A stretch of 64,000 nt of DNA, from contig LADR01000074.1 in assembly GCA_000961655.1 (NCBI GenBank), positions 21,575-85,574 of the forward strand. The letters are read 5' to 3'. Below, piece by piece: positions 52,536-61,280 of the stretch (its first letter is position 1; the number at the start of each line of letters is the position of its first letter). The notes beneath the pieces are model-generated. The model saw only the letters and a program-made list of their open reading frames with translations. It had not been told where the DNA came from and ran no database searches. The DNA is from Desulfatitalea sp. BRH_c12 (GTDB lineage: Bacteria > Desulfobacterota > Desulfobacteria > Desulfobacterales > Desulfosarcinaceae). The position numbers were made by a program, and so were the translations under genes.

Positions 52536-52551
52536 AGCAAAGAACGTGCCG
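52536..52551 (-). promoter_or_regulatory. Sigma-54 (-24/-12) promoter of the sensor pair
   Basis: Minus-strand CGGCACGTTCTTTGCT differs from the consensus TGGCACGNNNNTTGCW only at the first base; GG and GC spacing is exact. The -12 GC lies 36 bases before the ATG of the PhnD-like gene, leaving room for a short leader. This implies that the activator controls its own operon as well as the respiratory operon. Confidence 0.7.
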
Positions 52552-52708
52552 GTGAGCCGGGCAGGATGTCTGCGCAGCGTGCGCGTTTGATATAATTATA
52601 GATCGGGACTGGCTGGAATGCAAACCATGGGACCGTGATTGGGGCAATGCTGCTTCGGGCGATCGCTCACATGGGATGACGATCTTTTTTTAGGACATCT
52701 CTTTTTTT

Positions 52709-53098
52709 TCAGGCGGCTGACGATTTACGTGGCGCCGCTACACCTGGCCATCCACGACAATTCGGTTGCGTCCGCCCGACGCCGTATGGGGTCATGACGG
52801 TCTGCCACAGTTGAATGTAGCGGGCCCGGAAGGCCCCGGCGCAGGAGAGCAGGTAATACTCCAAATCCCGCGGATGCTTGGGGATTTTTTCCAAACCGCC
52901 GCGCAGCAATCGGCAGATCATCTCGTCCACCTGCCGGCAGTCCCACCAGCCCGCCATGTACGACTCGCCTAACCCAAGATTCTTATCCCGCAGGACCCGA
53001 CTGTACCAGCGCTTATCGTGTACCTGGATGTCCCAGGGATTCGGGCCGTTGATGACGATGTCGGCATGCGCCAGCAACCCTCTGATTGTGTCGGTTAG
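52709..53098 (-). pseudogene. cfa: cfa remnant: N-terminal fragment of cyclopropane-fatty-acid synthase
   Basis: The frame TIRGLLAHADIVINGPNPWD, then RWYSRVLRDKNLGLGESYMA and GWWDCRQVDEMICRLLRGGL matches the N-terminal ~110 residues of Cfa. After QLWQ the homology stops and the frame runs into unrelated sequence. The SAM-binding and catalytic parts (~270 residues) are absent. No ATG begins the frame: a stop lies directly upstream of the conserved region, so the 5' end is damaged too. It is a dead fragment downstream of the sensor operon promoter. Confidence 0.8.
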
Positions 53099-53240
53099 TC
53101 ATAAGCCATCTCCACCGGGGCGGGATTTCCCCCTGGGTAACGCGTTTATGGCAGCTGGTGCCGGCAACTCGAACATCCATCAGCGGGTTCACGGCGTTTG
53201 GTTGCCACCGGCCAAGGTGAAAACACTTTCGATGCGCTTT

Positions 53241-54095
53241 TTACCGGATATGATACTGGATGGTCATCGGGCGTCCGCGTCGGTGCAGCTGCAGGGCGAC
53301 TGATGAGGCTTCTTTCATGCTCTGGTACAGGGCCAAGGCATCGTCCACGGAATTGAACGCCCGTCCGTCAACCCCCGCTAACACATCGCCGTTGATCAGC
53401 CCCATGCGCCTGAAAATGGATTTCGGTTTGATGGCTGTGACGAGCATGCCATTGCGGTGGGGTACCAGGCGTGCTTGGCTGAGCAGTTGGCCGACATCGG
53501 CGGTGGCACTGTCGAAGACCTTGCGACTGATCGCGCGGCGTTGGATGGCATTGGCCGTTCTGCGTCTGGAAACGGGCCTGACTGCGCGTCCCAGTTCGTA
53601 TTTTTGCATTGTCAGGATTTGGCGGGTACCATTGTGGTCCAGAACGACCATGTCATCCATAATCCGTTCGATGGTAGCGGATTCCACGGCATCCCCTTCG
53701 ACGTAGAGTTTTTGTTGCAAGCGGTTGTTGGGGCCTTTGGCTTCGATGACCGCATAGGCCGGTGAATACCCGGTCACCGTGCCCCACAAGCGAATGTTCA
53801 GCTTGGTGGCGGCCAATGCATCTAAACCCATTTCAGGAGGGGCCACGGCGGCCGCTATGTTTTTTGTGCGGAACAGATCCCTTTCGGCGATAACCGCGTA
53901 AGCCGCTATTGGACTGATCTGTCGGTGGACATCTTCTTCAACCGGTTCCTCACGGCTTTCCTGATTTGCAGCCAGAGACCGGGAGCGGTACGCGACATAA
54001 TCATAAAAAGCATTCGCCACCTGAGCGGCAATAAGGGTCAGCAATGCGAGATTGGCGATGATCGAAAGCTTTTTCAGATTTTTAATCAGCGTCAT
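53241..54095 (-). CDS. GspC-like type II secretion protein with PDZ domain
   Basis: The start MTLIKNLKKLSIIANLALLT at 54095 gives an N-terminal membrane anchor. The homology region follows (YAVIAERDLFRTKNIAAAVA, LNIRLWGTVTGYSPAYAVIE, LYVEGDAVESATIERIMDDM), as in GspC. The C-terminal ~90 residues form a PDZ domain (GMLVTAIKPKSIFRRMGLIN, GDVLAGVDGRAFNSVDDALA). GspC links the inner-membrane platform to the GspD secretin. No other gsp gene is present within the window, so it is either an orphan or lies apart from the main cluster. Confidence 0.8.
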   Translation of the reverse strand: MTLIKNLKKLSIIANLALLTLIAAQVANAFYDYVAYRSRSLAANQESREEPVEEDVHRQISPIAAYAVIAERDLFRTKNIAAAVAPPEMGLDALAATKLNIRLWGTVTGYSPAYAVIEAKGPNNRLQQKLYVEGDAVESATIERIMDDMVVLDHNGTRQILTMQKYELGRAVRPVSRRRTANAIQRRAISRKVFDSATADVGQLLSQARLVPHRNGMLVTAIKPKSIFRRMGLINGDVLAGVDGRAFNSVDDALALYQSMKEASSVALQLHRRGRPMTIQYHIR

Positions 54096-54698
54096 GATGA
54101 CCGGTTCACCTTCCTCCTTTTTCCCGCGAATCCACAGGTAACAAGTACTCCGGCAGCCGACCGCGCGTGCCATCGTGTACAGCCGGGATCGATCGGCCGT
54201 AATTTATGTGCAGTATACACGTTTCAGGGCAAATGATAAATACTCCCTTTTCAGTAATTAACCGAACTTGCGCCTGGCGATCACAGAAACGGAACATCGT
54301 TCTACCCTGTAGGGGCGAACGGCATTAAGTGCCGCGCGGAGCGTCTCCCTTCGGTCCGCACCTATGGTGAACGGCAGCTTTTTCGAAACAACAGGGTGAG
54401 AAGTCTTAGTTCTGTTTCTGAGATGAGGCCAGAGGGAAAAATGCGGCTGTTTGGGGCGTGACGTTTGCGACGTTTGCCACCTGGGTTGACTTGGTGGACA
54501 TGCGGTAATAGGTTGACAAAAGATCCGCTTCCGCTGTTGGCGTTGCGCTCTGATGCCCGTAAATACCCACGCAAGTGGTGCGTATTCTCATATCACCTGT
54601 CCTGTTCGCCCGTTGGTTCCATGATCTTGCGTTGGATATGCGTGTGCAGCCGGGCGACGCCGGAGGCCGGGTAAAGTTCACAAAAAAGGAGTGTTTTC
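54096..54698. other. Gene-free region with a truncated R3 motif
   Basis: It contains CTGTAGGGGCGAACGGCATT at about 54307, half of an R3 element without its partner arm. No other repeat, RNA gene or convincing frame was seen between the divergent gspC-like and FKBP genes. Confidence 0.4.
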
Positions 54699-55127
54699 AT
54701 GGAAACCGTTGAAAACGGGAAAGTCGTGCAGGTTCACTATACTGGAACCTTGGAAAATGGCGAGGTGTTCGATTCCAGCAAGGGGCGTGAGCCATTGGAG
54801 GTAACGGTCGGTCAAGGCCAGGTGATCGACGGCTTCGAGCAAGCACTGTTGGGCATGTCGATCAATGAGAAGAAAGAGGTCACCTTGCCTCCGGAGGAGG
54901 CCTACGGCCCTCGTGACGAGGAGGCCAAACGCAAGTTTGAGCGTAAGGAGATTCCGCCGGGTCTGGATCTTGAGGTGGGTCAAACCGTGGCTCTGAGCAC
55001 GCCCCAGGGGCAACAGATGCCGGCCAAAGTGGTTCAAACCGACGATGAGACGATCACACTCGATTTGAATCATCCACTTGCAGGCCAATCCCTCACATTC
55101 GAATTGGAAGTCGTGGCGATCAGCTAA
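54699..55127 (+). CDS. FKBP-type peptidyl-prolyl isomerase (SlyD-like)
   Basis: The 142-residue protein reads VVQVHYTGTLENGEVFDSSK, then QGQVIDGFEQALLGMSINEK and LPPEEAYGPRDEEAKRKFER. This is the SlyD layout, with an FKBP domain interrupted by an insert-in-flap chaperone domain (~65-120). It lacks the His-rich metal-binding tail of E. coli SlyD. It catalyses proline isomerisation and prevents aggregation of folding proteins in the cytoplasm. AAAAAAGGAG precedes the ATG. A clear terminator follows. Confidence 0.9.
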   Translation: METVENGKVVQVHYTGTLENGEVFDSSKGREPLEVTVGQGQVIDGFEQALLGMSINEKKEVTLPPEEAYGPRDEEAKRKFERKEIPPGLDLEVGQTVALSTPQGQQMPAKVVQTDDETITLDLNHPLAGQSLTFELEVVAIS

Positions 55128-55143
55128 CGGCTTATGATCCAGG

Positions 55144-55180
55144 CGACCGCCGTTTTCCCAGGCAACGGCGGTCGTCTTTT
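55144..55180 (+). terminator. Intrinsic terminator after the FKBP gene
   Basis: GACCGCCGTT (55145-55154) and AACGGCGGTC (55164-55173) form a 10-bp GC-rich stem with a 9-base loop, followed by GTCTTTT. It starts 17 bases after the stop codon. This is the most convincing Rho-independent terminator in the window. Confidence 0.8.
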
Positions 55181-55228
55181 ATCCGCCTTCTTCGACTCTT
55201 TCTGAGATGACGCCCTGCGCCATTTTAA

Positions 55229-55858
55229 TCAACATTCCGGTGAAGACGGCGTTGGGTTACCGAACATCCTGCCGATCGCAGAGATGATCTTCATGATGCT
55301 GCGCCACAATTTGGGCAAAAGCCAGATCAGCAATCCAATAAACAACACGATGAAGATGACGAACACCCAGGGGTGATACAGTGCCGTCCACAGCCCCGCA
55401 ACCACGGCAACGTCCTCTGCCGCGGAAGCGGTCCAGTTTGTAAAAGGTTCGGGCGAGGTGTTGATCAGAACCCTGGAACCGGCTTTGGTCGCATGGCTGC
55501 CGGCGGCCATGCCGCCTCCTAGGATGCCTGCCGCTATGGCAACGGCCGGATTGACGTCGCCAACAGCGCCGGCCGCGAGGAGCGCCCCTGCAGGGATACG
55601 GATAAAGGTGTGCAGGGTGTCCCACCCCGTATCGACTCCGGGAACTTTGTCCGCGAAAAATTCCACCAGATACATGATGCCGGCGGCGCCGATAACGATT
55701 GGATTCTGCAGGACCTGCAGGTTTTCGGGCAACGCAATGTTATCGGTAACGCCCAGCAGGCCCAACACGAGCAGGGCGGCATACAGATTAATGCCGCTGG
55801 CCCACGCGGCGCCTAGTGCCAAAGATATGATCCCGATGAGTTCCGTGTAGTGTTCCAT
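55229..55858 (-). CDS. DUF4126 family membrane protein
   Basis: The protein is hydrophobic and Gly/Ala-rich: LIGIISLALGAAWASGINLY, YAALLVLGLLGVTDNIALPE, FIRIPAGALLAAGAVGDVNP and a C-terminal helix VIFIVLFIGLLIWLLPKLWR. The phrases GINLYAALLVLGLLG and AGSHATKAGSRVLINTSPEP are typical of DUF4126, whose function is not known. It has four to six membrane helices and is monocistronic. Confidence 0.75.
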   Translation of the reverse strand: MEHYTELIGIISLALGAAWASGINLYAALLVLGLLGVTDNIALPENLQVLQNPIVIGAAGIMYLVEFFADKVPGVDTGWDTLHTFIRIPAGALLAAGAVGDVNPAVAIAAGILGGGMAAGSHATKAGSRVLINTSPEPFTNWTASAAEDVAVVAGLWTALYHPWVFVIFIVLFIGLLIWLLPKLWRSIMKIISAIGRMFGNPTPSSPEC

Positions 55859-56183
55859 GACAGTCGTTCCGCCGGCTGCGCCGGTGTTGAAGGTTTAAGG
55901 GTGTTCCGTCGATTGCCATCAGGACTTTGGGTGTTTGCATGAGACCCAGGAGACACGCTTAGCCCATATAGCTGAGACCGACTTACCTGTCTTATGATAA
56001 AAGATAGGAAATGGGAACAGGACGATCAACTTATTTGCTGAACGTGACGCAACTTTGACGGCATTGTAAAAAGTCGAGTTTCATCCAAGGCAAAGGTTTG
56101 AGCCTATTTCACAATGCTAGGGTTGAAACCTTTCTCCGTTTTACCCATAGGGGCGAACAGGTTTCCACTATGCAGTGCCGGAT
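55859..56183. other. Gene-free region with a partial R3 motif
   Basis: Only CATAGGGGCGAACAGG (about 56147-56162) is recognisable, a single R3 half-site. No hairpin with a T-run, RNA gene or credible frame was seen. Confidence 0.4.
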
Positions 56184-57830
56184 TTAGGGGGACGGAATCA
56201 TTTTTTTACGGGCCTGCTCGGCCCGCAACGCGTTGTGGTGGCGCAGGAGTGACACCCATTGCGGTTGCATGGATTGACCTGTATCCATTGTGACATGAAG
56301 GTTATCATCGATTTCCGTAAAAGGCGCGTAGCGCGCCAGCAGTTCAGGCAGGTGGTGCAAGCGCGCATCCGATACGCCGGGAGCATCGGCGCGGCGTGCC
56401 AGGCGTTCTTTGAGCAAGTTGATCGGTGCGCGGCATTCCACGAAGATAATGTTGGCACCCTGGTCATTGGCCAACCGGATCGCTTCGCGACGTTGGGTAT
56501 CCTGGCTGAAGGTGGCGTCTAAAATGACGTCTTGCCCGGCGGCAAGCATTTCCTGGGCGTCCAGCAGCAGTTTGGCATAGGTGCGTGCGTCGGCGGCCGG
56601 GGTGTAGATGCCTGCGGCAAACGCGCTTTCAGCTGAAGCGTTCGGTGCCAGGCCAAAGAGGGCCTTGCGGACCGGATCGGAGGAAACCACTGGGCATCCC
56701 AGCAACGCACCTAATTTTTCGGCCAGTGTGCTTTTTCCCGAGGCCGGCAGACCGCACACCACCCACAGCGTGCGCTGCGCAAAACGGAGTACGTAGGTGA
56801 ACGCCAAATCGATCAAGCGCCGTGTATGCCGCAGCAATGTGTTGCGCGCGCCGGTCTGCAAGCCATTTTCGCGCAATCTCAGGCAATTGACCTTGGCGCG
56901 CACCATGGCGCGGTAGCATTGGTAGAAATCGATCAGAACCAGCAGGCCGGGGTCCCCGGCCAGACGGGCATAGGACCCGACCAGTTCACCAGACATATCC
57001 GGGAATCCTTCGGAGTCGAGGTCCATGCCAAGAAAGGCGATATCGGCGGCCACGTCGCCGCAACGGTAGCGCGCACCGAATTCGATGCAGTCGATGATCT
57101 GGATCTGTTCTGTGATGTAGATATGGCCGCAGCGCAGATCGCCGTGGCCATCACGCACGAACCCGTCGGCCTGACGGCGGACAAAGATCGCCCGGCGGTG
57201 TTCTATCATGGCGTGCACGGCGGTCCGTATGGCGTGCAGGCGCTCCGAATCTATGATTTCACCCGTGAACTGTTCAAGGATGTCAAAGTTGTCAGTGCAA
57301 TTGCGTGCGATCACCGCGATATCGCCCCAGCGGCTCACGGCCTCATCGCGCGGGGTGGCGCGGTAAAAACCGTCGAGCATTTCGGCCAGACGGGCTATAT
57401 CATTGGCGTGAACGTGGCCGGCCCGCAGCAAATGCGGCAGGGAACGATCTGCAGGCAGTTGGCGCATGCACACAGCATATTCGACCACCTGCCCGTCGCC
57501 TTTGATGCTGACGTGTGAACCATCGTATGTGATCGGCACGACTTCCAGATAGACACCTTGCGACAGACGGCGATTCAGCGTCAGCTCCGCGATGCAAAAA
57601 CGGTGACGATCCGCCAGGTTGGTAAAATCAAGAAACCCCAAATTGAGGGCTTTTTTGATTTTATAAACGTGGCTGCCGGTCAGGAACACCATGGAGATGT
57701 GGGTTTCGCGCACTTGGACAGATGCGACCGGATGCGGGTAAATGCCAGCCTCCAGCATTGCTTTGAAAACGACATCCTGAGAGATCATCGTTGCCACCGA
57801 AGGTTCGGTCACGTTTATACCACTAACCAC
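56184..57830 (-). CDS. APH-like phosphotransferase fused to a P-loop kinase domain
   Basis: Residues ~1-330 resemble aminoglycoside phosphotransferase-like kinases (MVFLTGSHVYKIKKALNLGF, VRDGHGDLRCGHIYITEQIQ with the catalytic HGDL, and IQIIDCIEFGARYRCGDVAA). Residues ~350-520 form a zeta-toxin or gluconokinase-like P-loop domain (LWVVCGLPASGKSTLAEKLG, DVILDATFSQDTQRREAIRL). This two-domain family is common and of unknown substrate. The GTG start at 57830 overlaps the end of the universal stress gene by 16 bases; an ATG at 57788 (MISQDVVFKA) is an alternative. It is co-transcribed with the Usp gene. Confidence 0.8.
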   Translation of the reverse strand: MVSGINVTEPSVATMISQDVVFKAMLEAGIYPHPVASVQVRETHISMVFLTGSHVYKIKKALNLGFLDFTNLADRHRFCIAELTLNRRLSQGVYLEVVPITYDGSHVSIKGDGQVVEYAVCMRQLPADRSLPHLLRAGHVHANDIARLAEMLDGFYRATPRDEAVSRWGDIAVIARNCTDNFDILEQFTGEIIDSERLHAIRTAVHAMIEHRRAIFVRRQADGFVRDGHGDLRCGHIYITEQIQIIDCIEFGARYRCGDVAADIAFLGMDLDSEGFPDMSGELVGSYARLAGDPGLLVLIDFYQCYRAMVRAKVNCLRLRENGLQTGARNTLLRHTRRLIDLAFTYVLRFAQRTLWVVCGLPASGKSTLAEKLGALLGCPVVSSDPVRKALFGLAPNASAESAFAAGIYTPAADARTYAKLLLDAQEMLAAGQDVILDATFSQDTQRREAIRLANDQGANIIFVECRAPINLLKERLARRADAPGVSDARLHHLPELLARYAPFTEIDDNLHVTMDTGQSMQPQWVSLLRHHNALRAEQARKKMIPSP

Positions 57831-58732
57831 ACCGCGCGATCGACCGACTGCTTGGCGACGTAGCGCGAAGTGCTGCCAAAATAAAAAGCCTTGTGGCTTC
57901 CACGGCGTCCTACCACGATGGTCTCACAATTGAAGTTCTGAGCTGCTTCCAGTATCATTTTGCCGATTTTCGCGGTTCTGGCCGGTTTACGCAGTTCGTA
58001 GTGATCGGGTTGGAGGCCCGCACTTTGCAACTGCTGGGTTGTTTCCGGCCACAGAATTTCCCTGAAGTGTGCTTCACTCTGCGTGATGAGCCTGTCGATC
58101 TCAGGTGAACGTTCCGACTCAGGATAATCGAGTGCATGCGGTACATGGTAAAAGATGAAGTGCAGATCCTTGATGTCGCTGCAGATACGGCATATATAGT
58201 CGACAATTTTGTGTGTTGCAGGTGAACCGTCCACCGCCACCAGCAAACGCTCGACGCGGCTGCCTTCGTCTACCACCCAAACCGGCACCCCCAAACTGTG
58301 TTCGGACAGTTCATCGCTGACGTTGCCCATGAAAATTTTCTGCAGCCGCGATAATCCCCGCCGACCGACCACGATGGCATCATAGAGATGGGCACCGGCA
58401 TATTCGATAATATCCTTGGCCAGGCCCTGAACGCGCGTTTGGCTGACCAGCGAGATCCATTCCGGCTTTACACCGGTCCGAACCAAAGCCTCTTTGCCTT
58501 TTTCGAGAATCTGGCGTGACTGCGCGGTGTTTTCGTCGTTCACCTTTTTGAGAGTTTCAGTGACCTGGGAACTGGTGCGCGCCTCGTCCAGAAGGTACTG
58601 CGAAACGATCGGTTGGACATTCATCAACGTGCATTGGTACTCTTTCATGCGCGTCAGCAGACTACCCGCATAGGTAAGCGCATATCGCGCATGAGTGGAG
58701 TCATCGATGGCGATCAAAATTTTTTTTTGCAT
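57815..58732 (-). CDS. Tandem universal stress protein
   Basis: Two Usp domains are joined: residues ~1-150 begin KKILIAIDDSTHARYALTYA and include AIVVGRRGLSRLQKIFMGNV. Residues ~155-305 begin RLLVAVDGSPATHKIVDYIC and contain TIVVGRRGSHKAFYFGSTSR. The GRRG-x9-G-type loops suggest nucleotide binding in both halves. GGGAGG precedes the ATG at 58732. It is followed by the overlapping APH-kinase fusion gene, and together they may form a stress-response pair. Confidence 0.88.
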   Translation of the reverse strand: MQKKILIAIDDSTHARYALTYAGSLLTRMKEYQCTLMNVQPIVSQYLLDEARTSSQVTETLKKVNDENTAQSRQILEKGKEALVRTGVKPEWISLVSQTRVQGLAKDIIEYAGAHLYDAIVVGRRGLSRLQKIFMGNVSDELSEHSLGVPVWVVDEGSRVERLLVAVDGSPATHKIVDYICRICSDIKDLHFIFYHVPHALDYPESERSPEIDRLITQSEAHFREILWPETTQQLQSAGLQPDHYELRKPARTAKIGKMILEAAQNFNCETIVVGRRGSHKAFYFGSTSRYVAKQSVDRAVWLVV

Positions 58733-59103
58733 GAGCCGCCTCCCTTTCACCAGGGGTATTAGTGTGACATGACTTTAAACGGTTGCAAGGGCATTCGCCC
58801 AGTTGAGCGGAATGCCGAGCCCGCGAACGCCTATCGACTACTGTTCAAAGCAGAATACATGCCATTGGCCCGGTCCATCTCCGCGGGGCCTTAAACCATT
58901 ACAAGGGTAGGTTAACGCGGCAATTGAATAGTGTAAAAATAGGCATCGATCAAAGAAAGACAATTCAGAACTGTTCGGATTATTGACAACGTGTAAAGAA
59001 TGCCTGGGAGGGAAACAAGCTGTTGACCCTTGGCGGGCAGAGCCCTAAGATACCGATAACTATCACGCAGGCCGCCTATTCGGAGAAGGGGAGAAGGGCA
59101 AAG
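58733..59103. other. Gene-free divergent region
   Basis: The 371 bases separate the divergent Usp and MFS genes. No repeat-family copy, hairpin or short ORF stood out. A purine-rich GAGAAGGGGAGAAGGG precedes the MFS start. Confidence 0.35.
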
Positions 59104-60351
59104 ATGTCTGATCGTGTGAAGCGGTGGCTGATTTTCGTGCTGGCCTGTCTATTGTTTGTGCTTTCCCAATTCTATCGCGCCTCTGTCGCGGTGATCGCTC
59201 CGGAACTGATCGAGGAACTGGCCCTGGATACGCGCCGGCTCAGTTTGATTTCCGCTTCCTTTTTTTATGCCTTTGCCTTGATGCAGATTCCGATCAGCAT
59301 GTACCTGGATGGTATCGGCCCGCGCCGGTCCATGACAGTGCTCTCGCTGGTCGCGGTGGTTGGCGCGATTATCTTTGCCGCAGGCCATTCGGTGGCCGCC
59401 CTGGTTGCCGGCAGGGTTTTGATGGGGATCGGCATGGCCTGCAATCTGATGGGCACCCTGAAGATCATCACCCTCTGGTTCACGCCGCGGTATTTTGCCA
59501 CCTTATCGGCCCTGGTCGTCTCAACAGGTACGGTCGGCAACCTGATCGCCGCAACGCCCCTCGTGCTGACGGCCCAGGCCATCGGGTGGCGCAATTCGTT
59601 TTTGGTTATGGCCGCGGTCAATCTGCTTCTGGCATTGCTTTTTTACAGCATCGCCCGCGACCGTCCTTCCGCCGCATCGGCCCATGCTGTTCCCCCGGCG
59701 GCATCCACGGCGCTGGGTGACATCGGGCGGAATCTTCTGCAGCTGATCAGGCAAAAAGATTACTGGATCATTTCGTTGGGCACTTTCAGCCGGTATGGCA
59801 TTTTCGCTGCCGTTCAGTCCCTGTGGGCTGGTCCATTCCTGATCCAAGCCCTGGGCATTCCCGCGGTATCCGCCGGCAATCTGCTCTTGTTGACGAGCAT
59901 CGGAATTGTGGTCGGCAGTCCGGTGTACGGCTGGTTGTCGGATACGGTTTTTAAAAACAGAAAGGGCGTCATCGTCTCGGGGTTGATCACGATGGGCGTC
60001 ATACTCGTGATATTGACACGGCTGTCGGCGGGCACCGGCATGCTTGTTTTGAGCATCCTCTTTTTCGCTTTCGGATTTTCGGGCAGTGCCGGCGGAATCA
60101 TGTATGCCCACATCAAAGAGCGCATGCCGCCCGAAAGCGCCGGTGCGGCCATGACCGGCATCAATTTTTTCACCATGATCGGGGTGGCCGTGTTTCTTCA
60201 GGGGCTGGGCAGCATGATGCAATATCTGCATCCCGATGATTCGCTGGGCAATGCGGCCTTTGTCGATGCATTTCTTTTCTGCGCTGCCTGCTTGGCAATC
60301 ACCACTGTTTTTTATCTGTTCACGGTTGAAACATTGGGCAAAAAGAAGTGA
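59104..60351 (+). CDS. Major facilitator superfamily transporter
   Basis: I chose the ATG at 59104 (MSDRVKRWLIFVLACLLFVL) because a purine-rich ribosome binding site precedes it and it opens the first helix; an in-frame start at 59023 would add a poor N-terminal extension. Twelve hydrophobic helices are evident. The loop 2-3 motif is YLDGIGPRRSMTVLSLVAVV and the loop 8-9 equivalent is YGWLSDTVFKNRKGVIVSGL. The arrangement resembles the OFA/nitrate and hexuronate-type MFS members. Substrate is unknown. It is monocistronic. Confidence 0.85.
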   Translation: MSDRVKRWLIFVLACLLFVLSQFYRASVAVIAPELIEELALDTRRLSLISASFFYAFALMQIPISMYLDGIGPRRSMTVLSLVAVVGAIIFAAGHSVAALVAGRVLMGIGMACNLMGTLKIITLWFTPRYFATLSALVVSTGTVGNLIAATPLVLTAQAIGWRNSFLVMAAVNLLLALLFYSIARDRPSAASAHAVPPAASTALGDIGRNLLQLIRQKDYWIISLGTFSRYGIFAAVQSLWAGPFLIQALGIPAVSAGNLLLLTSIGIVVGSPVYGWLSDTVFKNRKGVIVSGLITMGVILVILTRLSAGTGMLVLSILFFAFGFSGSAGGIMYAHIKERMPPESAGAAMTGINFFTMIGVAVFLQGLGSMMQYLHPDDSLGNAAFVDAFLFCAACLAITTVFYLFTVETLGKKK

Positions 60352-60383
60352 ACCGGATAGACCTGAAGCTGGCATCGTTCGAG

Positions 60384-60893
60384 TCATGCCCGGTTCCGTC
60401 CCTCATACGCCTGTTTGATTTTTTCAATGTCGATTTTTTTCATTTGAAGCATTGCCTGCATGGCCCGTTGTGACTTTTCAGACCCGGGATCGCCCACCCA
60501 TTCGCTCAACATGTCGGGGACGACCTGCCAAGACAAACCGTATTTGTCTTTCAGCCAACCGCACAGTTGTGCTTTTTCATCGCCGCTGGCAGAAAGCTTC
60601 TCCCAGTAATAATCCACCTCTGCCTGCGTTTTGCAGTGTACTTGCAGCGACAGCGCTTCGTTGAATGTGAACATGGGACCGCCGTTGAGCGCGGTAAAGG
60701 TCTGACCATCGATCTCGAATTCAACCGTCATGACCGTTCCCGCCGGTTGGCCGTGAATTTCGAAACCCGCCTTCCCATAACGGGTCATTTTGACGATCTT
60801 CGAATTTTCAAAAATAGACGTATAAAAGTGAGCTGCCTCTTCGGCCTGATTGTCGAACCACAAACAGGGAGTGATTTTGTGTGTGATAGGCAT
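60384..60893 (-). CDS. VOC/PhnB-like protein (3-demethylubiquinone methyltransferase-like fold)
   Basis: The sequence KITPCLWFDNQAEEAAHFYT, then TVEFEIDGQTFTALNGGPMF and YGLSWQVVPDMLSEWVGDPG is characteristic of the PhnB-like glyoxalase/bleomycin superfamily, with one extended domain of 169 residues. The ending RAMQAMLQMKKIDIEKIKQA is also typical. Members are common, and their substrate is unassigned despite the misleading 3-demethylubiquinone label. The ATG follows AGGAGG. Confidence 0.88.
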   Translation of the reverse strand: MPITHKITPCLWFDNQAEEAAHFYTSIFENSKIVKMTRYGKAGFEIHGQPAGTVMTVEFEIDGQTFTALNGGPMFTFNEALSLQVHCKTQAEVDYYWEKLSASGDEKAQLCGWLKDKYGLSWQVVPDMLSEWVGDPGSEKSQRAMQAMLQMKKIDIEKIKQAYEGRNRA

Positions 60894-61280
60894 AGTAACC
60901 TCCTTTATGCGCTCTTTTCAATAATACGACGAACGGGGCGCCGATTTCAGGACATTCGGGTATGGATCACAAAATCAGCCTCCTGCCGCGTCGGATTGTC
61001 TGGTGGCGCATCTTTGTTCTCATGCAGAGGGCGGGAACATGGTCCGCCTTGTGGTTCCGTAATAAAAATCTTGGTTGTGCACTTCGCTCAAGTGACAATT
61101 GGCGAAGTGTTAAGTGTAAAGTTTAAACTGTGGCTTACTGAACTGCATAACCATATAAAAAATTACTCAGGTTTACTTATCCAAGGACGATATAAGTTAT
61201 GATTGCAAAAAAGGTGCTATGCCAATCGGCCATATGTCAAGATACAGCATTTTGGATATTTACAGTAGGAGTTTGAACAA

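Noticed and set aside
61117..61145. TAAAGTTT upstream of the chemotaxis receptor as a sigma-28 promoter
   Set aside because: The -35-like TAAAGTTT is exact, but the sequence at -10 spacing (TACTGAAC) does not match GCCGATAA.
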